Part shown: piece by piece, positions 23,734 to 31,840 of the stretch
Position numbering within the stretch: the stretch's first letter is position 1
Layout: each line of letters starts with the position of its first letter
From: Lachnospiraceae bacterium
GTDB lineage: Bacteria; Bacillota; Clostridia; Lachnospirales; Lachnospiraceae
Reading direction: 5' to 3'
DNA length: 33,732 bases
NCBI GenBank assembly: GCA_017436305.1
Contig: JAFSDJ010000036.1
Coordinates: forward strand, 1-33,732
Translations under genes and position numbers: made by a program
Notes under the pieces: generated by a model
Told to the model about the DNA's origin: nothing
The model's database searches: none
What the model saw: the letters and a program-made list of their open reading frames with translations, nothing else

Positions 23734-25113
23734 ATGAAAAGAGAAAGTATCTGGAATAAGTATTCTAAGAAGCAGTTAGAGGAATTGGAAGTGCTGAGTA
23801 ATAATTACAGAAAATTCCTTGATGAAGGAAAAACAGAAAGAGAATGTGTGGCACAGATTGTAAATCGTGTGGAAGAAGAAGGTTATGTTGAGCTTGAAAG
23901 ACTGCAAAAGGAGAAAAAGCAGTTAAAGGCCGGAGATAAGGTTTATGCAGTGAATATGGATAAAAATGTGATTTTATTTAATATTGGTACTGAAGGCTTT
24001 GAAGCCGGTATGAATATTTTAGGGGCTCATATTGATTCTCCAAGACTGGATATTAAACAGAATCCTTTGTATGAAGAAGGAGACTTTGCTTATCTGGATA
24101 CTCATTATTATGGTGGTATTAAGAAATATCAATGGGTAACTATTCCACTGGCTATTCATGGAGTTGTTGTGAAAAAGGATGGTACTTCCATTCTTATAAA
24201 TGTTGGTGAGGATGAGGATGATCCGGTATTCTTTATTTCGGATTTACTGGTTCACCTGGCAGCAGAACAGATGGAGAAGAAAGCAAATAAGGTAATCGAG
24301 GGCGAGGCACTTGATATTATTGTGGGAAATAAGCCTTTAGAAAAAGAGGAAAAGGAAAAAGTTAAGGCCGGTATTTTAAAAATCTTAAAAGAGGAATATG
24401 ACATTGAGGAAGAGGATTTTATTTCTGCGGAATTAGAAGTTGTACCGGCAGGAAAAGCAAGAGAAGCGGGTTTTGACACAAGTATGATTTTAGCTTACGG
24501 CCAGGATGACAGAGTGTGTGCTTACAGCTCTTTAGAGGCTATGTTAAACGTAGATCAGGTAAAGCGTACAGCGTGCTGTATTTTGGTTGATAAAGAGGAA
24601 ATTGGAAGTGTTGGCGCAACCGGTATGCAGTCTAAGTTTTTTGAAAACTGTGTGGCAGAATTAATGGATTTAACCGGAGAATTTTCTGAATTATCTTTAA
24701 GGAGATGTCTTGCAAATTCCAGAATGTTATCTTCTGATGTGGGAGCAGGATTTGATCCGAGCTTTGCTTCAAGCTTTGACAAAAACAATGTGGCTTACTT
24801 AGGACACGGTATGATTTTAAAGAAATTTACCGGTGCCAGAGGAAAGTCCGGTTCTAACGATGCCAACGCAGAATATATTGGATTCCTTAGAAAGATTATG
24901 GAGGATGAAGATGTTACTTTCCAGACAGCAGAGCTTGGAAAAGTAGATGCAGGCGGTGGCGGAACGATTGCGTATATTCTTTCCTTATATGGTATGAACG
25001 TCATTGACTGTGGTGTGCCTGTGTTAAATATGCATGCCCCATATGAGGCAACCAGTAAGGCGGATCTTTATGAAGTAAAGAGAGGGTATGAGGTCTTTTT
25101 AAAAGCTGAATAA
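23734..25113 (+). CDS. M18-family zinc aminopeptidase
   Basis: A 459-residue dinuclear metallo-aminopeptidase (aminopeptidase I / ApeA group) that removes N-terminal residues from peptides in the cytoplasm. Metal and catalytic motifs appear in order: 'GAHIDSPRLD' (His99, Asp101), 'AYGQDDRVCAYSS', 'DKEEIGSVGATG' (the Glu-Glu pair), 'SSDVGAGFDPS', and the final His in 'VLNMHAPYEATSK'. Length agrees with the family (about 430-470). AAAAAGGAGAG precedes ATG 23734. It appears monocistronic, with its own promoter and a terminator at 25168-25234. Confidence 0.94.
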   Translation: MKRESIWNKYSKKQLEELEVLSNNYRKFLDEGKTERECVAQIVNRVEEEGYVELERLQKEKKQLKAGDKVYAVNMDKNVILFNIGTEGFEAGMNILGAHIDSPRLDIKQNPLYEEGDFAYLDTHYYGGIKKYQWVTIPLAIHGVVVKKDGTSILINVGEDEDDPVFFISDLLVHLAAEQMEKKANKVIEGEALDIIVGNKPLEKEEKEKVKAGILKILKEEYDIEEEDFISAELEVVPAGKAREAGFDTSMILAYGQDDRVCAYSSLEAMLNVDQVKRTACCILVDKEEIGSVGATGMQSKFFENCVAELMDLTGEFSELSLRRCLANSRMLSSDVGAGFDPSFASSFDKNNVAYLGHGMILKKFTGARGKSGSNDANAEYIGFLRKIMEDEDVTFQTAELGKVDAGGGGTIAYILSLYGMNVIDCGVPVLNMHAPYEATSKADLYEVKRGYEVFLKAE

Positions 25114-25167
25114 GTGATTATTTTCAATTCAAGAGTAGCAAGAAATTATAGTGAGCTTGTTATAGAA

Positions 25168-25234
25168 AACAGATGACTGTAAAGCAATGTCATGAAGGAT
25201 AGATGACATGGGCTGTAAGGTTGTCTGTTTTTTT
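25168..25234 (+). terminator. Terminator-like branched hairpin after the aminopeptidase
   Basis: The outer stem AACAGATGAC / GTTGTCTGTT (one mismatch) encloses an inner perfect stem ATGTCAT / ATGACAT, and seven T residues follow. The inner stem sequence recurs: CAATGTCATGA (25185-25195) is the exact reverse complement of TCATGACATTG (25305-25315) further down the same 275-base gap, which may allow alternative folding or mark a protein site. Confidence 0.7.
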
Positions 25235-25332
25235 GCATAGTTCATGCAACCTTTTGCCAACAAAACGAGTATTAAGTGTAAGAGAAGCTTTTTACTGTAA
25301 CTTTTCATGACATTGATGTTAAGTAAAGTTTA

Positions 25333-25361
25333 TTGTAATAGTTTTGTGCAATTTATATAAT
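25333..25361 (+). promoter_or_regulatory. Promoter of the XRE-AbrB regulator gene
   Basis: TTGTAA (25333-25338) and a perfect TATAAT (25356-25361) are separated by 17 bases, 27 bases before the start codon. Confidence 0.6.
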
Positions 25362-25388
25362 TTTATATATTAAGGCAGGAGAGTAAGA

Positions 25389-25772
25389 ATGATGATTGGA
25401 AAAAGACTAAAGAGACTGAGAAAAGAAAAAAACTTTTCTCTGGAGTACGTGGCAGAAAGATTAGATGTATCACGTCAGACTATAGCAAAATGGGAAGCAG
25501 ACGAAACACTGCCGGATATATTAAAATGCAAAAAACTAGCAGATTTATATGAAACTTCTTTGGATGAGCTTACATTAAGTGAAAATGAGCTGGAAAGTAA
25601 GTTAAAAACAGGAAAGTATGTGTTTGGTATTGTAAGGGTAGGAGAAAATAATCAGGTTACTATACCACAGAAGGCAAGACGGGTACTGCATATTCAACCG
25701 GGAGACCAGTTATTGGTGCTTGGCAGCGTTGAGCAGGGAATGACTATTATGAAGGTGAACGAACTGAATTAG
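25389..25772 (+). CDS. Fused XRE helix-turn-helix and AbrB/SpoVT-type regulator
   Basis: A 127-residue regulator with two DNA-binding modules. Residues about 5-60 are a Cro/CI-type HTH ('LDVSRQTIAKWEADETLPDI'). Residues about 78-125 form an AbrB-like swapped-hairpin domain ('GIVRVGENNQVTIPQKARRV' then 'GDQLLVLG'). AbrB-type domains in Clostridia act in stationary-phase and surface-gene control; what this one binds is unknown. AGGCAGGAGAG precedes ATG 25389. It lies directly before the surface-protein array, with a tandem 12-bp repeat just after its stop, which makes it a candidate controller of the array. Confidence 0.87.
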   Translation: MMIGKRLKRLRKEKNFSLEYVAERLDVSRQTIAKWEADETLPDILKCKKLADLYETSLDELTLSENELESKLKTGKYVFGIVRVGENNQVTIPQKARRVLHIQPGDQLLVLGSVEQGMTIMKVNELN

Positions 25773-25774
25773 GA

Positions 25775-25800
25775 AGAGTGCATATAAAAGAGTGCATATA
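25775..25800. repeat. Tandem 12-bp direct repeat, possible operator
   Basis: AGAGTGCATATA occurs twice with a two-base spacer (25775-25786 and 25789-25800). It lies two bases after the XRE-AbrB stop and just before a TTGACA at 25803. Repeat spacing of 14 bases and this position suggest a regulatory site for the array; direct proof is absent. Confidence 0.55.
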
Positions 25801-25802
25801 GA

Positions 25803-25833
25803 TTGACATTATCACAGAGGGGAAGGTTAAAAT
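25803..25833 (+). promoter_or_regulatory. Tentative promoter of the surface-protein array
   Basis: A perfect TTGACA (25803-25808) is followed by TAAAAT (25828-25833), but the spacer is 19 bases, longer than optimal. It lies about 60 bases before the first array gene. Confidence 0.35.
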
Positions 25834-25894
25834 GGATAGGAAATAAAAGAGTCATAAACTGGTGAAATGTTGACTAAAAAAGGAGAATACTTAG

Positions 25895-27258
25895 ATGGAG
25901 TTGTGGAGAGAAAAAAAGAAAATACGAGTTTTTGTAGTGTTATTAACGATGACTATATTTGTGTCGGGCAATGGAATGACAGTGCTTGCGGAGACAATTA
26001 GTGAAAATGATGTATGGAAAAGTAAGAAAGAAGCTGAGGATAGTGTCTCTGTATCAGAAAACAATAATGAAGAGTTTTATACAGAAGAAAATGGAGACAT
26101 AATAGAAGGCAGTATGATTTCGGTTTCAGATAATCAGGTAGGTGCTGTGGCAGCAGTGCCGGATGGGACACCGAAAAATCCAGTTAATGGTTTAAACGTG
26201 CAAGCTCAAAATTTTGATGCAGGATCCATTACGAATCCAAAACATAATTGTACGGGAAGCGAAGATGTAAATGATACCACCAAATGAAGCTATGTGTATT
26301 TTGGAAGTTATCCTCAGACAGAGGTAACGAATTCAAATATAAAAATTCTTATTGATTGAGCAATATCCGCAGGGCGAGGAATGGAGGCTTATGCAGGAAC
26401 TGATGTGTGGGTTAATGGTACTTTTTACAATACGGCATTTTCCGTTAAGGAACAAAATGCTATCGTTGCACAGAATGTAATAAATGAAAAACATCCTGAT
26501 TATAAAACACCAGGAGGAAACAATACTACGGACAAAGTTTTTTTATTGTCTATAAAGGAAGCTGTGAATAGTGATTATGGTTTTTGCAGTAATTCTCAGA
26601 ATAAGTGTGTAAGCCGTCAGATTCAGACAACAGGTTATGGAACAGCAAGGGGAGTAAGAGGCAATGGTAGTAATGAGAAATATGTTAATAACGTCGGGTG
26701 GTGGTTACGTTCTCCGGGCTACAGAAGTGATTTCGCAGTGCAGTTTCATCCTGGTGGTAGCATCTTAAACGGTGGGATATGGGGGATTATTGGAGTAAAG
26801 GAGTAGTTTCGATATTACATGAAAATATCTCATCAGATTTATTATTCTCCACAGATGATGGAACCAGTGGTGAAGCAGGAGAAGAAGGTGCAAAAGTCAG
26901 TGTTCCAAAAGCCAGTGTTTTAGGCGGAACCTATCATATACTACAAACATAAAGCTTTCATCCGACACAGTTGGTTCTCAAATATATTACACTACAGATG
27001 GAAGCGCTCCGAGTAAGACAAATGGAATGATATACAAAGGAAATATTATAATCAATAGTGCCACAACTTTAAAAGCTGTGGCAATAAAAGAAGGAATGTA
27101 TGATAGCGATATTATGACGGAACAATATATTATTTCATTGAATGAAAGTGGAGAAGATAGTGGAAACTACACCTTATCTCAAGGTAAAAAAGCAAGCATA
27201 TATTTATGTGTATGCCCAAAATGGTGTATACAAAAAGGTAAAAGTAACAGTAAAATAA
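25895..27258 (+). pseudogene. Array copy 1: decayed DUF6273-type secreted protein
   Basis: A degraded member of the family seen intact downstream. It begins well, with AAAAGGAG, a signal peptide (MELWREKKKIRVFVVLL...) and 'ETISEND'. It then has two in-frame TGA codons: 26285-26287, where relatives have the Trp of 'TTWSYV', and 26357-26359. An in-frame deletion of about 80 residues joins 'DVWVNGT' to 'FYNTAFS'. 'WWLRSPGYRSD' is intact, but the frame shifts near 26803 and again near 26950. A chitobiase-type segment ('IYYTTDGSAPS') follows in a third frame. A large deletion then joins 'GKKAS' to the final 'YVYAQNGVYKKVKVTVK', recoverable only after another shift. TGA is a normal stop elsewhere here, so recoding is unlikely. 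Confidence 0.88.
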
Positions 27259-27319
27259 AAGAAGAGGAAAAATGTGAAACAGAGATTGATAAGAGAAAAG
27301 CGTAAAAATCAAATTTATG

Positions 27320-27390
27320 GCTTTTCCGCTACGTGGAAGGAAGCACTACAAGAATGCTAAATGCCAGTCAGTATGCCAATGCAAAAGTAA
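27320..27390 (+). pseudogene. Possible remnant of a further Big-domain 3' end
   Basis: Translated in the frame of the next gene, this stretch reads 'FRYVEGSTTRMLNASQYANA' and then KVK. It recalls the family's 'FRYESSNTKVATV' and 'YAQNGVYKKVKV'. It shares TTCCGCTACG with the 3' modules of the intact copies. It may be a scrap left when an extra copy was deleted. Similarity is short and partly degenerate. Confidence 0.25.
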
Positions 27391-27416
27391 AATCAGACCA
27401 CACAAGGAGAGAGAAC

Positions 27417-29519
27417 ATGAGGAAAAAAGCAACAAAGCTGCAACAAATAACGCGCCTTTTATCCCTGCTTTTAACAGGTGCAATATTTATTACTACACAG
27501 GGATTTACAGTCGTGGCGCAAACCGTTAGTGACAATGAGATAATAGCAATGGAAAATGGAGAAGCCAATGCTTCCAAACCCAGTGAAGATTGTATATCAT
27601 CAAATTCCATTAGTGCAAATGCGGTACAGGCTGCAACAGAAAGCCTGTGGCTTGACCCGTTGCATCACTGTACAAACTTAGGCGCTGAAACAGACACCAC
27701 AACATGGAGTTATGTCTGGTTTGGGACCTATCCGCAGACAGAGATAACCGATAGTGAGATTACATCTGCCATTGACAGTGCCATTAAAGACGGTCTTGGT
27801 ACAGTGGCAGATGCCGGTAGTGATGTATGGGTAAATGGTGTAAAATACAGAAGAATCAGTAAAGCGGATGCTACCTTTGGAGGTCGGTTTGGTGACAATA
27901 CATATCGCTATTTTAAATGGGAAAAGATAAAATGGCGAGTACTGAAAAATGAGGGTTCCACATTGTTTGTAATGGCAGATATGGGCTTGGATTGTGAACA
28001 GTATCATAAATCTGTGGTAAAAGTTACATGGGAAACCTGTGATTTAAGGAAGTGGTTAAATGACAGCTTCTATAATGCAGCTTTTACTGCTGATGAGCAA
28101 AAGGCTGTTATTCTTCAAGATGTAGTAAATGACGATAATTGGATGACGTATGCAGACGGTGGAAATGATACGAAGGACAATGTATATTTATTGGCTATTG
28201 ACGAGGTTAGGAATCTGGATTACGGATTTTGTATTGCAACTGCTAATTTTTCCCCAAGTCGACAACTGCAGATAAGTGATTATACGGTTGCAAAAGGTTC
28301 AAGTAGAAGTGAGTGGGAGGCATATCTGGGAACTACTAATTGGTGGTTACGTTCACCCGGTTCTAGAGGTCGTGATTTAGGAGAGGTAGGTTATGCTTCT
28401 GATGCTGCTACGTGTAGCTATGTAGGTGAGGTTAATCTGGAGGGTACAGGAGTTACCTTTAATGGTTGGGCAGTTGTTCCGGTTTTACATATCGACATAA
28501 AATCGGACCAGTGGTCTGTGTCAGAAGATAACACGGAAAAAAACATTGAAACCGTACAGACACCAACAGCAAGCGTAGCAGGTGGAAGCTATAATGAAGT
28601 ACAGAATGTAACCTTATCTACTAAGACAAAAGGGGCAACCATCTACTACACCACAGATGGAAGCAAACCAAGTATAGCTAATGGCACAAAGTACAAAACT
28701 GCCATTACCATTGACAAATCACAAACATTAAAGGCAATTGCAGTAAAATCCCGCATGAAAGACAGCGAAGTTATGACAGAGCAGTATACAATTTCATTAC
28801 CGGAGAAGAAAGAGGAAGACAAAAATACAGGTGAAACCGGCAATGTTGACGATAGCGGAAGTGGAAGTGAAACCGGGAAGCAAAATGAAACTGCTACAAC
28901 AGTAGAGGAAGCAGAAAAGAAAATCACCTCTACCAATACAGACAAAGGAGACGTAACAGGCTCCAAATTTTCTTCCTTACAATTAAAAGCAACAGGAAAA
29001 AATAAATCCGTTAAGCTTACATGGAAGAAAGTAAAAGACGCAGACGGCTATATTGTTTATGGAGCAAAATGCGGAAACTCCATGAAGAAAATCAAAACCT
29101 TAAAAGGCAATAAAAAAGTAAGCTACACCCAAACGAAATTAAAAAAAGGTAAATTTTATAAATACATGGTTGTAGCATACAAAAACGTAGATGGTAAAAA
29201 ATGTACCATAGCTACATCCAAATCGGCCCATGCGGTAACAAACGGCGGAAAATACGGAAATCCAACAAAAGTAACCGTAAAATCCTCTAAAATGACTATC
29301 AAAAAGGGCAAGAAAAAGACAATCAAAGCTTCTTACACCTTGCCAAAAGGAAAGAAAGCAAGCATACATATTGCAAAATTCCGCTACGAAAGCTCTAATA
29401 CAAAGGTAGCAACAGTAAGCAAAAAAGGTGTAGTAAAAGCTAAGAAAAAAGGCACTGCCTACATCTATGTATATGCCCAGAATGGTGTTTACAAAAAAGT
29501 GAAAGTAACAGTAAAATAA
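27417..29519 (+). CDS. Array copy 2: secreted DUF6273-type protein with chitobiase-like, FN3 and Big_2-like modules
   Basis: A 700-residue secreted protein. The signal peptide spans about 1-35, followed by 'QTVSDNE' and an acidic linker. A DUF6273-like domain (about 95-360) has 'WSYVWFGTYPQTEI', 'YRYFKWEKIKWRVL', 'RKWLNDSFYNAAF' and 'WWLRSPG' (309-315). A variable stretch (316-354) precedes 'PVLHID'. Then come a chitobiase/hexosaminidase C-terminal-like module (about 381-461; 'IYYTTDGSKPS'), an acidic hinge, an FN3-like domain (about 516-608) and a very Lys-rich Big_2-like domain (about 615-700). No LPXTG, S-layer or membrane anchor is visible. ATG 27417 follows AAGGAGAG; the longer frame from 27333 lacks a ribosome site. 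Function unknown; the central domain resembles C-type-lectin-like binding domains. Confidence 0.85.
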   Translation: MRKKATKLQQITRLLSLLLTGAIFITTQGFTVVAQTVSDNEIIAMENGEANASKPSEDCISSNSISANAVQAATESLWLDPLHHCTNLGAETDTTTWSYVWFGTYPQTEITDSEITSAIDSAIKDGLGTVADAGSDVWVNGVKYRRISKADATFGGRFGDNTYRYFKWEKIKWRVLKNEGSTLFVMADMGLDCEQYHKSVVKVTWETCDLRKWLNDSFYNAAFTADEQKAVILQDVVNDDNWMTYADGGNDTKDNVYLLAIDEVRNLDYGFCIATANFSPSRQLQISDYTVAKGSSRSEWEAYLGTTNWWLRSPGSRGRDLGEVGYASDAATCSYVGEVNLEGTGVTFNGWAVVPVLHIDIKSDQWSVSEDNTEKNIETVQTPTASVAGGSYNEVQNVTLSTKTKGATIYYTTDGSKPSIANGTKYKTAITIDKSQTLKAIAVKSRMKDSEVMTEQYTISLPEKKEEDKNTGETGNVDDSGSGSETGKQNETATTVEEAEKKITSTNTDKGDVTGSKFSSLQLKATGKNKSVKLTWKKVKDADGYIVYGAKCGNSMKKIKTLKGNKKVSYTQTKLKKGKFYKYMVVAYKNVDGKKCTIATSKSAHAVTNGGKYGNPTKVTVKSSKMTIKKGKKKTIKASYTLPKGKKASIHIAKFRYESSNTKVATVSKKGVVKAKKKGTAYIYVYAQNGVYKKVKVTVK
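28362..28478 (+). other. Hypervariable segment of copy 2
   Basis: The stretch between the conserved WWLRSPG and PVLHID codons. Its protein pattern 'SDAATCSYVGEVNLEGTGV' follows the same A-A / G-x-V / G-x-x-V spacing as copies 3 and 4 but shares few residues with them. It is longer than in the other copies. Confidence 0.55.
28947..29519 (+). repeat. 3' FN3-Big module repeat (copy 2)
   Basis: This segment, from 'GDVTGSKF' to the stop, recurs at 31156-31728 and, cut by the window end, at 33448-33732. Copies 3 and 4 are nearly identical; copy 2 is clearly related but more diverged, by eye about four bases in five alike. Such long direct repeats can recombine. Confidence 0.85.
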
Positions 29520-29580
29520 CAGATTGTCTGAAATAATTGTTTTAAAACCAAATAACTTTTAACATGAACGGAGAGAGAAC

Positions 29581-31728
29581 ATGAGAACAAAAATGGAGAC
29601 AAAACCAAAAGCAATGTGGTTTTTATCAATGTTTTTAGTATTTGTAATGCTAATTACAACACAGGGATTTATGTCCGTTGCAGGGACAGTTAGTGAGAAT
29701 GAGATGACAGGAGAAAATGCAGAGCAGATAAATGATGAGCAGACAAATGAAGAACAGATAGATGTTGAGCAAACAGACGCAGAGCAACCGGAAAATCAAA
29801 GCGTTGAAACAGAGGAAGAGGGTTCAGATGCTTTACCTCAAGCAATTTCTACCAGCGAAAACAGCATACAGGCAGGCAGCGGCACTCCGGCAGACCCGGT
29901 ACATAACTGTACAAAGCAAAACGATGGTACAGATACTACCACATGGAGCTATGTGTATTTTGGAAGTTATCCCCAATCAGAGGTAACAGATACAGCCATT
30001 ATAACAGCCATTGATAGTACAATTTTGGTAGGCAATGGTACTACCGCATATGCAGGCACAGACGTATGGGTAAATGGTACAAAATACCGCAGAATCAGTA
30101 AAAGCGATACAAATAATGATGAATATTTTGATGAGGCAACAAACAACGGATATCGCTACTTTAAATGGGAGCGAATCAAGTGGAGAGTACTTGATAATAA
30201 CGGAAGCACACTGTTTGTAGTAGCAGATAAAGGGCTGGATTGTAAAAACTATAATGATGTGAAAACATATATTACATGGGAAAACAGCACCATAAGAGAA
30301 TGGCTCAATAATAGCTTTTATAATACAGCTTTTTCAAGTAATGAGCGAAATGCAATTGTTGCACAGAATGTAGTAAATGATGATAATCTTCATTATGATT
30401 CAGAAGGCGGAAATAATACTACCGATAAGGTGTATTTGTTATCAATAGATGAAGTAACCAAAGAAAGTTATGGATTTTGCAGTGAGTATGATACATATTC
30501 AGCAAGTCGCTGGATGCAGCCAAGTAATTATGCTCGTGCAAGAGGTGCATTGAAAATTGCTAGTGGTATTCAAGAAGGAAATTCTGTGTGGTGGCTGCGC
30601 TCGCCCGGCTGGGGTGCGGACGCTGCCGCGAATGTCCTTAGCCTCGGTTTCGTTAGTAGGTCTGGTCAAGGTGTCGTCAAGCGTGATGAAACGGTTTCCC
30701 CAGCTTTGCACATAAATCTGTCATCCGATATCTGGTTCATGACTGATGATGGCACCAGTGGGGATGGAGGAGGACGTATACTGACAGCATTTACGGTAGT
30801 CAAAGCAAAAACAACCTATAATCAGGGTGAAAGCTTAAACGTAGATGATTTGGAAGTAACAGCCAAGTATGATAAGGGTACAAGCAGGTCAGTTGCTGCA
30901 AATGAATACACTACGAATGCGAAGACAATTGACATGAACACCCCGGGAAAAAAAACACTGACTGTTTCTTATACAGAAAATAATATTACCAAAACAGCAG
31001 ATATTACCATTACAGTAAACAAGACAGAGACTAAGCCAAGTATACCTGGAAATAAAGAAAATCCGGAAACACCGGAAAAACCTGCATCTTCGGAAAATAC
31101 AGCATCTACTGTAGAAGCAGAGGAAGAAAAAGTCATATCCACCAATACAGACAAAGGTGACGTAGCAGGCTCAAAATTTTACAAACTCCGCTTAAAAGCA
31201 ACCGGCAAAACCAAATCCGTAAAGCTTACATGGAAGAAAGTAAAAGACGCAGACGGATACATCATTTATGGTGCAAGATGTGGACAGTCCATGAAAAAAA
31301 TCAAAACCATAATAGGTAACAAAAAAGTAACCTATACCCAGAAGAAGCTTAAAAAAGGGAAATATTACAAATACATGGTTGTGGCATACAAAACCATAGA
31401 TGGCAAAAAATATACCATCGCCACATCCAAATCAGCCCATGCAGTCACGAAGGGCGGAAAATACGGCAATCCAACAAAGGTTTCCGTAAAATCTTCCAAA
31501 ATGACAATCAAAGTGGGAAAGAAGAAAACAATCAAAGCTTCCTACACCTTACCAAAGGGCAAAAAAGCAAGTATCCATATCGCCAAATTCCGCTACGAAA
31601 GCACTAACACAAAGGTTGCAACCGTAACAAAAAAAGGCGTGGTAAAAGCGAAGAAAAAAGGAAGTGCTTATATTTATGTATACGCACAAAATGGCGTTTA
31701 CAAAAAAGTGAAAATAACAGTAAAATAA
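29581..31728 (+). CDS. Array copy 3: secreted DUF6273-type protein with Ig-like, FN3 and Big_2-like modules
   Basis: A 715-residue secreted protein. The signal peptide (about 1-38) is followed by 'GTVSENE'. An acidic linker has EQ-rich units (N-D-E-Q-T-N-E-E-Q). The DUF6273-like domain (about 120-385) includes 'WSYVYFGSYPQSEV', 'WERIKWRVLDNNGSTLFVVA' and 'VWWLRSPGWG'. A variable stretch (344-373) precedes 'PALHINLSSD'. Instead of the chitobiase-like module of copy 2 it has a Big_3-type Ig-like domain (about 400-480; 'YNQGESLNVDDLEVTAKYDK'). The FN3-like and Lys-rich Big_2-like domains then follow, nearly identical to copy 4. RBS ACGGAGAG precedes ATG 29581, 61 bases after copy 2, so the genes are probably one transcript. 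No wall anchor motif is seen. Confidence 0.86.
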   Translation: MRTKMETKPKAMWFLSMFLVFVMLITTQGFMSVAGTVSENEMTGENAEQINDEQTNEEQIDVEQTDAEQPENQSVETEEEGSDALPQAISTSENSIQAGSGTPADPVHNCTKQNDGTDTTTWSYVYFGSYPQSEVTDTAIITAIDSTILVGNGTTAYAGTDVWVNGTKYRRISKSDTNNDEYFDEATNNGYRYFKWERIKWRVLDNNGSTLFVVADKGLDCKNYNDVKTYITWENSTIREWLNNSFYNTAFSSNERNAIVAQNVVNDDNLHYDSEGGNNTTDKVYLLSIDEVTKESYGFCSEYDTYSASRWMQPSNYARARGALKIASGIQEGNSVWWLRSPGWGADAAANVLSLGFVSRSGQGVVKRDETVSPALHINLSSDIWFMTDDGTSGDGGGRILTAFTVVKAKTTYNQGESLNVDDLEVTAKYDKGTSRSVAANEYTTNAKTIDMNTPGKKTLTVSYTENNITKTADITITVNKTETKPSIPGNKENPETPEKPASSENTASTVEAEEEKVISTNTDKGDVAGSKFYKLRLKATGKTKSVKLTWKKVKDADGYIIYGARCGQSMKKIKTIIGNKKVTYTQKKLKKGKYYKYMVVAYKTIDGKKYTIATSKSAHAVTKGGKYGNPTKVSVKSSKMTIKVGKKKTIKASYTLPKGKKASIHIAKFRYESTNTKVATVTKKGVVKAKKKGSAYIYVYAQNGVYKKVKITVK
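30610..30699 (+). other. Hypervariable segment of copy 3, DGR-like codon pattern
   Basis: Thirty codons between 'WLRSPG' and 'PALHIN'. Aligned by hand with copy 4 over 22 codons, it differs at 14 first, 11 second and 8 third positions. Seventeen of 22 codons end in C or T. The stretch is GC-richer than the surrounding gene. This is what adenine-directed mutagenesis of AAY codons produces. Confidence 0.6.
31156..31728 (+). repeat. 3' FN3-Big module repeat (copy 3)
   Basis: Direct repeat of 28947-29519 and of the partial 33448-33732. The near identity with copy 4 suggests recent duplication or gene conversion. Confidence 0.85.
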
Positions 31729-31840
31729 AGAGGATGTCTGAAACAGTTGTTTTAAAGCCATGCAGACACCGAAGAAAGAATGCGTTAATAGGGGAAAAAA
31801 TTACGCTTCTAGTAATTTTTAACAAGAACGGAGAGAGAAC

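Noticed and set aside
26285-26359. TGA codons in array copy 1 read as recoded Trp or selenocysteine
   Set aside because: The first TGA stands at a Trp position, but the second does not, and frameshifts and deletions follow. TGA ends rnfD and rnfE in this same window, so it is an ordinary stop.
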